A stretch of 64,000 nucleotides of DNA from assembly GCA_964369755.1 (NCBI GenBank), contig CAYJFY010000003.1, positions 1-64,000 of the forward strand, in the 5' to 3' direction. The notes under the pieces were generated by a model, which saw nothing but the letters and a program-made list of their open reading frames with translations, did no database searches and had not been told where the DNA came from. Source of the stretch: CAUPWF01 sp964369755 (GTDB lineage: Bacteria > Bacillota > Clostridia > Lachnospirales > Lachnospiraceae). Each line of letters starts with the position of its first letter. The first letter of the stretch is position 1. This document shows, one piece after another, positions 33,806-42,846 of this stretch. A program made the translations under genes and the position numbers.

Positions 33806-35060
33806 AGTTTCCCCCTAAAAATATTTTGGTCTCTGTTTCAAATCCAGAAGCTGGATAGAATTCCCCAAAGCCCAAGTCTGTCAATGTAATCGTACAGTTC
33901 TTTGCATCCATGAACTGCGTTTTAATCAAAACCCTTGTAGTAAACGACTCTCTTTCCATTAGCCCATCTAGTGGTATTTGGATTGATTTTAATTTCCCCT
34001 TATAAATGGATTCGACATTGAGTTCTAGGTCTTCCGTATCTTCTAACAACACTTCCCATTGATCCGTAGATTCATACCAGATTTTACCCCATTGAACCAC
34101 TGGAAGAATCTGTGTTTCTCCTCTTGAAATCACTTTCAGCGATATCCGATGTGTCAATTTATGTTCATCGATATACAGTTGCCCGTCTGAGATTTTGTAC
34201 CAACGCCTCATAGCACTAAAACATGCACCCTTGCTAAATAAATTACTTCCTAAAAATGTTCGTCTCCCATTGCATATACTTTTCAGAGACTCTGGATACC
34301 AATTGTTATCAAATCCTTCCCCAGTTAAATACACCGAAGAAATCACTCTTTGTTCAAATACATTTTGCAAAAACAATTTAAACCGCTCATCTGCTTCCCG
34401 TGCTCTCTCTCCATGCAACAAAGGGAAAATCGCATCCATTTCTTCTTTTTTTGCAAACGCAACATCTTCTACCGAGATAAAATTACTAGGTTCATCTCTA
34501 AGCGCCGTCTTTATCTTATACAACATGCTCGCTCTAATTTCATCTTTGTCACAGTATAACAGAGCAGCTTCATATTGCCACAACTCCTTTGGTTGGTTAA
34601 ACATATAATTAGAAAAACTCTCATTATAATCTTGGACACAGATATTTTGAGTCTCTATCCCTATATGTCTTGCAACACCACGCAATATGTTGGCAAGTTC
34701 TTCATTTAATTCCGGCACTGTGAAAACAATCGCCTCGATACCTTCAAATTGTTCCAATGATATTTTAACAAATTTCGCCAATAGCCAAACTGCATCATAG
34801 GTTTTCCCATCTAACATAATTTTTTTTCTTAAAAGTGCGCTAGATACTAACTCTGATGCAATTTCTCCATCATGTAAGATCGAAAGCCTTTTTGCTCCGA
34901 TTCCAATTGCCCATACATCATTTTTTTGACCGATAACCAACGGGATTTGAAAACTTTCCGGAGAAGCTTCATATGTTTCTGGCTCGTCCATATTCTCACT
35001 ATAAAAACTAATTTGACAAGATGTGTCACTTATATCATATCCTATTATTTTTCCGTCCAT
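33780..35060 (-). CDS. Actin/Hsp70-fold protein (DUF5716-type), function unknown
   Basis: The N-terminal 285 residues follow the Hsp70/actin ATPase fold. D9 in IIGYDISDTS marks the phosphate-1 loop; IMLDGKTYDAVWLLAKFVKISL (81-101) resembles the Hsp70 segment after the first subdomain; VFTVPELNEE is at 112-121 with the following GIETQNICVQDYNES; VYLTGEGF (243-250) and SKGACFSAM (276-284) resemble the adenosine region. The phosphate-2 loop, normally DxGGGT, reads AALLYCDKDEIRASML (165-180) and lacks the glycines. Residues 290-426 look beta-rich. The family name is from memory. It lies 9 bases after the giant gene. Confidence 0.75.
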   Translation of the reverse strand: MDGKIIGYDISDTSCQISFYSENMDEPETYEASPESFQIPLVIGQKNDVWAIGIGAKRLSILHDGEIASELVSSALLRKKIMLDGKTYDAVWLLAKFVKISLEQFEGIEAIVFTVPELNEELANILRGVARHIGIETQNICVQDYNESFSNYMFNQPKELWQYEAALLYCDKDEIRASMLYKIKTALRDEPSNFISVEDVAFAKKEEMDAIFPLLHGERAREADERFKLFLQNVFEQRVISSVYLTGEGFDNNWYPESLKSICNGRRTFLGSNLFSKGACFSAMRRWYKISDGQLYIDEHKLTHRISLKVISRGETQILPVVQWGKIWYESTDQWEVLLEDTEDLELNVESIYKGKLKSIQIPLDGLMERESFTTRVLIKTQFMDAKNCTITLTDLGFGEFYPASGFETETKIFLGGNYGKHHSVS

Positions 35061-35069
35061 TACTTTCTC

Positions 35070-38000
35070 CTAATCATAAGGTACAAACACCTTTTTTGCC
35101 TGAACATTTTCTAAGGCATAGGCTTTAAATTTCTCCTCATCTAATTTCTCTGATTGAAGCAATTCATTCAACCTACCATATTTCCCATAATATGTTTGCT
35201 CCGTGTTTGCCTTATACTGATATGTTTTACTATTGACAACTTCTCCATTCTTTTCCTCTTGAAAATAATACTGAAGTGTCTCATCTTGAAATATCAGTAA
35301 CTTTTTCACGTAAATATTTTCATACATCGACATGAGAACCTCCGACTCGTATGCTGGCTCTTCCATCTCCTCTTTCAATAGACGATAGAATATGCGCACT
35401 TTTCCATTCCATTTCGATACATAGGATACCAATGTCTTATCCCAGAGCTGAACTTCTCTCAACCAAGTTTCGCTGTATCTAAAATAGAAAGAGAAATATA
35501 TTTGTTTTTCGCAAAGTTCTTGCATACAGCGTTTTAAAAGTTCCACATCACCTGCATCATATTCTTGCCTTGAATGATAGTGCAATAATGCAATTTTAAC
35601 AATATTTGCCAGCTCAACTTTTTGTACCAATTCATTCTTAATAATTTGTATGATTTTAGGATTAATCTGCTTGTTCATGACAAAATATTCCCTTGCATAA
35701 ATGGACAAATATTCCGATACAACGCGTAAATTTGCTTCATTCTCGTAATAATAGAAAAATATTTCTTCACACCCCAAAATATTCCCAGTATATATTGCAT
35801 TAGATAATATATTAGAGGAAAGTCGAATCACATCAATTTCATAGTCAATTGCAGCATTCCAAATATCTCTTTGAGTCTTTGTATCACCTGAATAATACAT
35901 CGATAAATAGACCAAGATATTTCTATCATACACTTCTCTTTTAAACAAATACAAACATAGATACTCCAACAAGGCATCTTCTATAAATTCATTCTCTATG
36001 ATTACTTCGTTACAGAACTCAAGAACTTCTGTTTCTTCAAATATATGAGGACCAATATTCCCTAGATTCTCATAATTTAATTCGATTAACTCTCGCTCCG
36101 CTTCTTTTTTTCCATAAATATCTAGATGTTTATTGCAAATCTCTACAAAGGGAATTTCATAAAACATTCGCTCTGATTGAAAGTCAACATTCCCTATCAA
36201 ATGCTCTCCTGATTTCGTTTCCCATACAAGTATATCATCCTTGGAATCAAGCACAACAATTGCTCCTTTTTCCTTATATGATACTTTTTGCCTCATCAAA
36301 CCATCCTCGTCAATTACACCGACACTCTTAATATTCTTAGCCGTTGTCTTCACAAGGTAAGAAAATGTAATATTGTAAATCGCTCGAATTTTTTCAATAT
36401 TCATCTCATTTTCATTCAAGCAATATCGGTACAAAATCCTAAGATGCTTATTGATTCGTCGTTGCTCCAATTGCTGCATGGTAAATACAGTAATCCGCTC
36501 CCTATAATAAGCAAATAACTCACTTGATTCTTTTTCATAACTTACGAGATTCGCATATAAAAAGGCAAGCTTATTCTTAGGCAAGTTGCTTCCATGTGCA
36601 AAATATAAAAAGATCGTACGTGGCAGTTCTTCCGAATAAATTTCTTCATTGATACTACTCATATAGTATTCAAATATCTTGGCGATTTTCAATTCTTCTT
36701 TAATCGCAAGCTCATACCACTTGAAATATCGATTATCTGTGATATTCCCTTTAATCAAAATGGTACAAATTGTCATAAGCAAGGCGATATCATTATGAAT
36801 CATATATGCTTCTTCTAAAACTTTCAAAATCCTCGGATTAAATTCTTTATGCTGCATCGCTAGATTTGCCGCATATAATGCCAATTCCTTAGATATTATC
36901 TTGTGTTTTGTGGCAAAATTAAGAATTTGAATTTCAAATTCACCAATCTTCTTTAAGTTACTACAACGACTAGAAAAGCATTTATACCCCTCTAGATACA
37001 AAATCATACTGTGAACTCCTAGATAATATTGGTGTTCCAGGGCGTGTTTCCGCTCAAATGCATCCGTATAATATGGGTCGATTTGTACAAGCATACATAA
37101 TATTTTCCATGAACCTGAATATTTAATATATAATTTTTGTAGTTCGTCTACCACCTTTTTTGTATAACTAGAATTTTCTCTATGCAAAGCTGTCAAATAT
37201 AAGTAATATGCATCAACCTCTACATCACGTCCGATGCCAAACTTATTATAATTATAATCATCTAAAATCCACTTTGCCTCTTCTTTTTGTTCATCCAAGA
37301 GATAGACATGCGCTCTCATCAGTTTATAGATACGATTTTGTGTATCACTTGCTTCTAAATCCATCAACAACTGAATAGAACCTTGCACCCATTTACTGTT
37401 AAAATCATGCTGTGCATCTGCTTTTACATAGCTCTTTATTAATCGAGCCATTAGAAAGTCTGCACTTCTATCGTCTTGACGCTCTATTCTACGATTTTTA
37501 ATCGTAATACTAAAAACGATGCTATCAAAATCATTCTCAATGATAATTTGTCCATAATTATTCCCATAATGAAGCTCTTCATCATCTATTTGATAAGCCA
37601 ATTCGTACTCCGTGTCTGTAAATTCATCTGTGCACAACTGGTCCTGTCCCAACAAAAGAAAATCCCCAACTGCGCGGATGTTCCATCTCATATATCCCCA
37701 TGTGTTTTTTACGATTTTTATCTTATCAACAAATGTTTTGTCTACATTACTGTATTTTTTTTCAGATTCCGAAAAACTAATATATATCTTTTCTTTCTGC
37801 TTAATCGAAACTAAAAATTCTTCCAAATCTTTCGCCTCTAAACTCCACTTTCTCATATTACTATAGAGGTGCTTAATCTTAGAAGGTTCATACTTAATCA
37901 ATTCGTAGAAATCTTTTGAATGGAATATCTTCTTTGCCTCTTCAAAATCATGGAATGCAACTTTTTTAAATCCTTTCAAATCCTGAATATTTCCTTGAGA

Positions 38001-38357
38001 TGTGGCAATAAAAGGTTTTCTTATAATTGCGGAAAATGGTATCTCAAACTCTCCACCATTACACACAATATAGATATGCCCTTTCTCTACAAACCCTGGA
38101 TGTAATCCCATTCCATTATACTGGAAACAAATTTTAACAGAACCACCATCTATATTATCTTGTAGACACTGTAGTCTGATAGAATTTGTGTATACAGCTC
38201 CATAGATATCATTTTCATTTGCACTTTCAATTACAAAGTTGCCACTGTATATTTCGCCCTCACCGATTTTCAAAACCAAATGGGTTTCAGAAAATACAAC
38301 ATCAGGTTTCCCCATCTGAAATTCATTACTTACAAAATGTTTAACTCTATGCTTCAA
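35070..38357 (-). CDS. Large beta-sandwich plus helical-repeat protein (DUF5717-type), function unknown
   Basis: A 1095-residue cytoplasmic protein without signal peptide or membrane segment. Residues 15-115 and about 215-300 look like two related beta modules, each ending in a G-x-I-x-I-x-N-x-x-E/D pattern (GHIYIVCNGGEFEIPFS and GQIIIENDFDSIVFSITI). From about 310 to 690 it is helical with TPR-like pairs. A beta insert (roughly 700-770, GAIVVLDSKDDILVWE) is followed by further helices and a short beta-rich end. I associate it from memory with DUF5717. It is the first gene of the operon and is preceded by a promoter overlapping that of the aminotransferase. Confidence 0.75.
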   Translation of the reverse strand: MKHRVKHFVSNEFQMGKPDVVFSETHLVLKIGEGEIYSGNFVIESANENDIYGAVYTNSIRLQCLQDNIDGGSVKICFQYNGMGLHPGFVEKGHIYIVCNGGEFEIPFSAIIRKPFIATSQGNIQDLKGFKKVAFHDFEEAKKIFHSKDFYELIKYEPSKIKHLYSNMRKWSLEAKDLEEFLVSIKQKEKIYISFSESEKKYSNVDKTFVDKIKIVKNTWGYMRWNIRAVGDFLLLGQDQLCTDEFTDTEYELAYQIDDEELHYGNNYGQIIIENDFDSIVFSITIKNRRIERQDDRSADFLMARLIKSYVKADAQHDFNSKWVQGSIQLLMDLEASDTQNRIYKLMRAHVYLLDEQKEEAKWILDDYNYNKFGIGRDVEVDAYYLYLTALHRENSSYTKKVVDELQKLYIKYSGSWKILCMLVQIDPYYTDAFERKHALEHQYYLGVHSMILYLEGYKCFSSRCSNLKKIGEFEIQILNFATKHKIISKELALYAANLAMQHKEFNPRILKVLEEAYMIHNDIALLMTICTILIKGNITDNRYFKWYELAIKEELKIAKIFEYYMSSINEEIYSEELPRTIFLYFAHGSNLPKNKLAFLYANLVSYEKESSELFAYYRERITVFTMQQLEQRRINKHLRILYRYCLNENEMNIEKIRAIYNITFSYLVKTTAKNIKSVGVIDEDGLMRQKVSYKEKGAIVVLDSKDDILVWETKSGEHLIGNVDFQSERMFYEIPFVEICNKHLDIYGKKEAERELIELNYENLGNIGPHIFEETEVLEFCNEVIIENEFIEDALLEYLCLYLFKREVYDRNILVYLSMYYSGDTKTQRDIWNAAIDYEIDVIRLSSNILSNAIYTGNILGCEEIFFYYYENEANLRVVSEYLSIYAREYFVMNKQINPKIIQIIKNELVQKVELANIVKIALLHYHSRQEYDAGDVELLKRCMQELCEKQIYFSFYFRYSETWLREVQLWDKTLVSYVSKWNGKVRIFYRLLKEEMEEPAYESEVLMSMYENIYVKKLLIFQDETLQYYFQEEKNGEVVNSKTYQYKANTEQTYYGKYGRLNELLQSEKLDEEKFKAYALENVQAKKVFVPYD

Positions 38358-38381
38358 TATCTCACCTACTTGTTATTCTTA

Positions 38382-38409
38382 TTGATTTTTTTCTTAGACT
38401 CGCTATAAT
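38382..38409 (+). promoter_or_regulatory. Promoter of the aminotransferase gene
   Basis: TTGATT (38382-38387) and TATAAT (38404-38409) are 16 bases apart, about 110 bases upstream of the start codon. The -10 is one half of an 18-base palindrome shared with the opposite promoter. Confidence 0.65.
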
Positions 38410-38411
38410 GA

Positions 38412-38441
38412 ATTATAGCATTACTACTATCATTCATGCAA
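38412..38441 (-). promoter_or_regulatory. Promoter of the DUF5717 operon
   Basis: Minus-strand TTGCAT and TATAAT are 18 bases apart, about 55 bases before the DUF5717 start. It overlaps the plus-strand promoter, with the -10 boxes only two bases apart within GCTATAAT-GA-ATTATAGC. Confidence 0.65.
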
Positions 38442-38519
38442 TCAAATTCTTCTATACTTATATTAGAAATTGAGAAAGGATGTTACTTTTTACCAGTACA
38501 CAAAGAAAGGACTACTGCT

Positions 38520-39623
38520 ATGAATCATACACAACAATTTCACGGAAGTGATTTACATCAAATATCAGCACACTATAAGGTACCAATCGAAGAAATTATA
38601 AATTTAGCTGGAAATGTTAATCCGCTCGGAATGTCTCCAAACTTCTTAGAATATACAAGGGCTCACCTATCCTTGTTATCGGATTATCCCGATCGCAACT
38701 ACACTTCACTTCGCCATTCTATCAGCAATTATTGCAATGCAGACTTCGAGCACATTATAGTCGGAAATGGTACAAGTGAATTAATTTCACTCCTTATTAA
38801 TAACTTAGGTACGAAAAAAGCCTTGCAAATCGGTCCAACATATTCCGAATATGAGCGCGAAATCAAACTAGCTGGAGGAACACTCCATCATTATTTATTA
38901 AAACCACACGATGACTTTCAACTTTCATTAGACTCATTGTATTCTGAGTTAAATGACGAATATGATTTTTTGGTAATCTGCAATCCAAACAATCCTACTG
39001 GTACTGCATTAGATACTCAGCAACTCGTTGCTATATTAGATTACTGTCGCTCACACAATATCTTTGTTATGATCGATGAAACTTATATAGAATTTTCAAG
39101 CAATCTAACAGCCATTACAGCTATATCACTCGTGACAGATTATGATAATCTTATTATATTGCGTGGAACTTCTAAGTTCTTCGCTGTGCCAGGACTTCGA
39201 TTTGGATATGGAATCACTTCAAATAAACAATTTTTAAATCATTTAAAGGCTGTTCAAAACCCTTGGTCATTAAATAGCATCGCAGCAAACGCCGGACATA
39301 TTATGTTTGAAGATATCGATTACATCGAAGCGACAAAATCTTTAATCGAATCGGAAAAAAATTATATTTACTCCGAATTAAATGCTTCTAAGAAATTTCG
39401 ATTATATAAATCCGAAGCTAATTTTATACTGCTTCAATCACTTGATGCAAGTCTAACCGCATCCCATCTATTTGAACATTGTATAAGAGAAAATCTTATG
39501 ATTCGAAACTGTGATTCCTTCTTTAAATCCGACGGAGAATTCATCCGATTCTGCATCGGTCTACCACTACAGAACAAAAAATTGATAGAAACTTTAAAAG
39601 GAATAGATAGCTGTATATCCTAA
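38520..39623 (+). CDS. PLP-dependent aminotransferase, CobD/HisC-like
   Basis: A fold-type I PLP enzyme of the class II aminotransferase family, close to threonine-phosphate decarboxylase (CobD) and histidinol-phosphate aminotransferase. The start FHGSDLHQISAHYKVPIEEIINLAGNVNPLG is CobD-like. Seen motifs are CNPNNPTG, the PLP lysine K219 in RGTSKFFAVPGLR and the C-terminal RFCIG. The frame begins at 38436, but AAAGGA lies 8 bases before the ATG at 38520, giving 367 residues, the family length. No cobalamin or histidine genes are nearby, so the substrate stays open. Confidence 0.82.
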   Translation: MNHTQQFHGSDLHQISAHYKVPIEEIINLAGNVNPLGMSPNFLEYTRAHLSLLSDYPDRNYTSLRHSISNYCNADFEHIIVGNGTSELISLLINNLGTKKALQIGPTYSEYEREIKLAGGTLHHYLLKPHDDFQLSLDSLYSELNDEYDFLVICNPNNPTGTALDTQQLVAILDYCRSHNIFVMIDETYIEFSSNLTAITAISLVTDYDNLIILRGTSKFFAVPGLRFGYGITSNKQFLNHLKAVQNPWSLNSIAANAGHIMFEDIDYIEATKSLIESEKNYIYSELNASKKFRLYKSEANFILLQSLDASLTASHLFEHCIRENLMIRNCDSFFKSDGEFIRFCIGLPLQNKKLIETLKGIDSCIS

Positions 39624-39650
39624 AATACAGCTATCTATTCCTTTCTTTTT
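39600..39650. terminator. Bidirectional terminator with a perfect 17-base-pair stem
   Basis: The arms 39600-39616 and 39625-39641 are exact complements around ATCCTAAA. The loop holds the stop codon of the aminotransferase gene. CTTTCTTTTT follows on the plus strand; on the minus strand it stands behind carB with CCTTTTAAA, so it is best for the plus transcript. Confidence 0.85.
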
Positions 39651-42600
39651 ATACTGTCGCAATATCGATCAAAGTCAAATGATTAATGTCTGTGTTTTCT
39701 AAACTCATTACCAATGCATTGGCTGTATCCATTGCTGTTAATACATTTACTCCTGTTTCAATAGCATTTCTTCGAATAAGGAAACCATCTTTTGATTTTT
39801 CCGCTCCTTGTTGTGGAGTGTCAATAATCAAATCAATTTCATGACCTAGAATCAAGTCCATTAAGTTTGGTGATTCTTGTTCGATTTTCTTCGTTCTAAT
39901 TGCTTTTACTCCAGCTTCGTTGAGGGCTTTTGCTGTTCCAACCGTAGCATAGATGCGATATCCCAATGCTTCGAATCTTCTAGCAACTTCAATTCCCTCT
40001 TCCTTGTCTTCGTCACGCAATGTCATAATCATATTTTTGTGTTTAGGCAAGTTGATTCCCGCTCCTAAGAACGCTTTATACAATGCTTCATCAAATGTCT
40101 TCGCAATCCCCAAACACTCTCCTGTTGACTTCATCTCTGGTCCTAGGCTAATATCAGCACCACGAATCTTCTCGAATGAGAATACTGGCATTTTAATCGC
40201 GATATAGTCCGCTTCTGGTTGAAGACCTGGTCGATATCCCAAATCTTTTAATTTGTGTCCTATAATCACTTGAGTTGCTAATGGCACAATCGGTATTCCT
40301 GTAACCTTGCTGATATACGGAACCGTACGACTAGAACGTGGGTTAACCTCAATGACATATACATCTTCATCACATACAATAAACTGAATGTTAATCATTC
40401 CAATCACGTGAAGGGATTTAGCCAAACGTCTTGTATACTCTTCAATTTTTGTTTTTACAGTTTCAGAAATACTCTGTGCTGGATATACTGAAATACTGTC
40501 TCCAGAGTGAATCCCTGCACGTTCAATGTGTTCCATGATTCCAGGAATCACAATGTCTTCCCCGTCGCAAACTGCATCTACTTCGATTTCTTTTCCTACA
40601 AGATACTTATCAACTAGGATTGGATGGTCTTGCGCAATTCGATTGATAATACCGATAAACTCATCGATATCATTGTCACTGATTGCGATTTGCATTCCCT
40701 GACCACCTAGTACATAAGAAGGTCTTACAAGAACTGGATATCCAAGTTCATTGGCAACTTTTTTCGCCTCTTCTGCTGTGAATACTGTTCCACCTGTTGG
40801 TCTTGGAATCTCACACTCTTCCAAAATCTTATCAAATAATTCTCTATCTTCTGCAGCATCCACATCTTCTGCCGATGTTCCTAAAATTGGAACCCCCATC
40901 TTCATCAATGCTTCCGTTAATTTAATCGCTGTCTGTCCACCAAACTGAACCACAGCACCGTCTGGTTTCTCAATATCAACAATACTTTCCACATCTTCTG
41001 GAGTCAATGGCTCAAAATATAATTTATCTGCAATATCAAAATCTGTACTAACTGTTTCTGGATTATTATTTACAATAATTGTTTCATAACCTTCTTTTTT
41101 GAATGCCCATGTACAATGTACAGAACAGAAATCAAATTCAATTCCTTGTCCAATACGAATCGGTCCCGATCCAAGTACCAATACTTTCTTCTTGGCATTT
41201 GTCTCTACCACTTCATTCTCACTTCCAAATACAGAATAATAATATGGAGTAGCTGCTGCAAACTCTGCTGCACAAGTATCTACCATCTTATAGGCTGCAA
41301 CAATATTGTACTCTTTTCTTAAATCATGTACTTCTCGCTCTGTTTTTCCTGTCAATCGTGCAATCACATTGTCTGGAAACTCAATTCGTTTTGCTTCTTT
41401 TAGTAACTCTTCTGTTAACTCTTCACTCTTTAGCTGCTCTTCCATCTCCACGATAATAGAAATCTTGTCGATAAACCAAAGATCAATCTTGGTTATATCG
41501 TGTATCTCTTCATATGTGATTCCTTTTCTAAGTGCTTCTGCTATCAACCAGATTCTTCTATCATCTGTAGAATGTAGCTTATCTAGAATTTCTTCTCTTG
41601 ATAACGCTGTATAATCATATGACATCAGAGAATCAACATGTTGCTCTAAGGAACGTATCGCCTTCATCAATCCGCCTTCGAAGTTATCACAGATGCTCAT
41701 AACCTCTCCAGTCGCCTTCATCTGTGTACCTAACTTACGTTTCGCTGTAATAAATTTGTCGAATGGAAGTCTTGGTAATTTTACAACACAATAGTCTAAC
41801 ATAGGCTCGAAACTTGCATATGTCTTTCCTGTAATTGTATTTAAAATTTCATCCAAAGTATATCCCAATGCTATTTTCGCTGCCACCTTTGCAATTGGAT
41901 ATCCAGTTGCTTTCGATGCCAATGCAGAAGAACGGCTTACACGTGGGTTTACTTCGATTACGCAATATTCAAAACTTGTAGGATGTAGCGCATATTGTAC
42001 ATTACATCCACCTGTAATTTTTAATTCACTAATGATATTCAATGCAGATGTTCTAAGCATTTGATATTCTTTATCACCTAAGGTCTGCGATGGTGCAACA
42101 ACGATACTATCGCCTGTATGAACACCTACTGGGTCAATGTTTTCCATATTACAAACTGTAATACAGTTTCCATTTCCATCGCGCATTACTTCATACTCTA
42201 CTTCTTTCCATCCTGCGATGCATCGCTCCACAAGTACTTGTCCTACACGCGATAATCTAAGACCATTTTCTAGGATTTCACGAAGTTGCATTACATTATC
42301 AGCAATACCACCACCTGATCCACCTAGTGTATAAGCAGGTCGTAATACAATCGGATAACCAATCTTAGCAGCAAATTCCACACCATCTTCTACATTCTCA
42401 ACTACTTTAGAAGCGGCCACTGGCTCATTGATCTTCTCCATCGTCGTTTTGAATTCAAGACGATCCTCTGCCTTTCGAATTGTTTCTGAAGTAGTACCGA
42501 TAAGGTTTACTCCATGTTTCTTGAAGAATCCCTTCTCGTCTAACTCCATCGCAAGGTTAAGTCCCGCTTGTCCTCCAAGGGTAGGTAAAACGCTGTCAGG

Positions 42601-42846
42601 ACGCTCTTTTAGGATTAATTGTTCCACTACTTCTACTGTAAGTGGCTCAATATATACACGATCCGCAATATCCTTATCTGTCATAATAGTGGCTGGATTT
42701 GAATTTAATAAAACAACCTCTATTCCTTCTTCCTTTAATGAACGACATGCTTGTGTCCCCGCATAGTCGAATTCGGCTGCTTGTCCGATTACAATCGGTC
42801 CAGAACCTAATACAAGTACTTTTTTAATATCAAGATTTCTAGGCAT
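39649..42846 (-). CDS. carB: Carbamoyl-phosphate synthase, large subunit
   Basis: CarB makes carbamoyl phosphate from bicarbonate, ammonia and two ATP for arginine and pyrimidine synthesis. The 1065-residue protein has the expected duplicated ATP-grasp halves, each opened by a VLVLGSGP[I] sequence (about residues 10 and 555), and the C-terminal MGS-like allosteric domain (from about 935). Motifs NPRVSRSSALASKATGYPIAK and NPRSSRTVPYISKVTG are intact. It overlaps carA by 8 bases. Confidence 0.98.
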   Translation of the reverse strand: MPRNLDIKKVLVLGSGPIVIGQAAEFDYAGTQACRSLKEEGIEVVLLNSNPATIMTDKDIADRVYIEPLTVEVVEQLILKERPDSVLPTLGGQAGLNLAMELDEKGFFKKHGVNLIGTTSETIRKAEDRLEFKTTMEKINEPVAASKVVENVEDGVEFAAKIGYPIVLRPAYTLGGSGGGIADNVMQLREILENGLRLSRVGQVLVERCIAGWKEVEYEVMRDGNGNCITVCNMENIDPVGVHTGDSIVVAPSQTLGDKEYQMLRTSALNIISELKITGGCNVQYALHPTSFEYCVIEVNPRVSRSSALASKATGYPIAKVAAKIALGYTLDEILNTITGKTYASFEPMLDYCVVKLPRLPFDKFITAKRKLGTQMKATGEVMSICDNFEGGLMKAIRSLEQHVDSLMSYDYTALSREEILDKLHSTDDRRIWLIAEALRKGITYEEIHDITKIDLWFIDKISIIVEMEEQLKSEELTEELLKEAKRIEFPDNVIARLTGKTEREVHDLRKEYNIVAAYKMVDTCAAEFAAATPYYYSVFGSENEVVETNAKKKVLVLGSGPIRIGQGIEFDFCSVHCTWAFKKEGYETIIVNNNPETVSTDFDIADKLYFEPLTPEDVESIVDIEKPDGAVVQFGGQTAIKLTEALMKMGVPILGTSAEDVDAAEDRELFDKILEECEIPRPTGGTVFTAEEAKKVANELGYPVLVRPSYVLGGQGMQIAISDNDIDEFIGIINRIAQDHPILVDKYLVGKEIEVDAVCDGEDIVIPGIMEHIERAGIHSGDSISVYPAQSISETVKTKIEEYTRRLAKSLHVIGMINIQFIVCDEDVYVIEVNPRSSRTVPYISKVTGIPIVPLATQVIIGHKLKDLGYRPGLQPEADYIAIKMPVFSFEKIRGADISLGPEMKSTGECLGIAKTFDEALYKAFLGAGINLPKHKNMIMTLRDEDKEEGIEVARRFEALGYRIYATVGTAKALNEAGVKAIRTKKIEQESPNLMDLILGHEIDLIIDTPQQGAEKSKDGFLIRRNAIETGVNVLTAMDTANALVMSLENTDINHLTLIDIATV

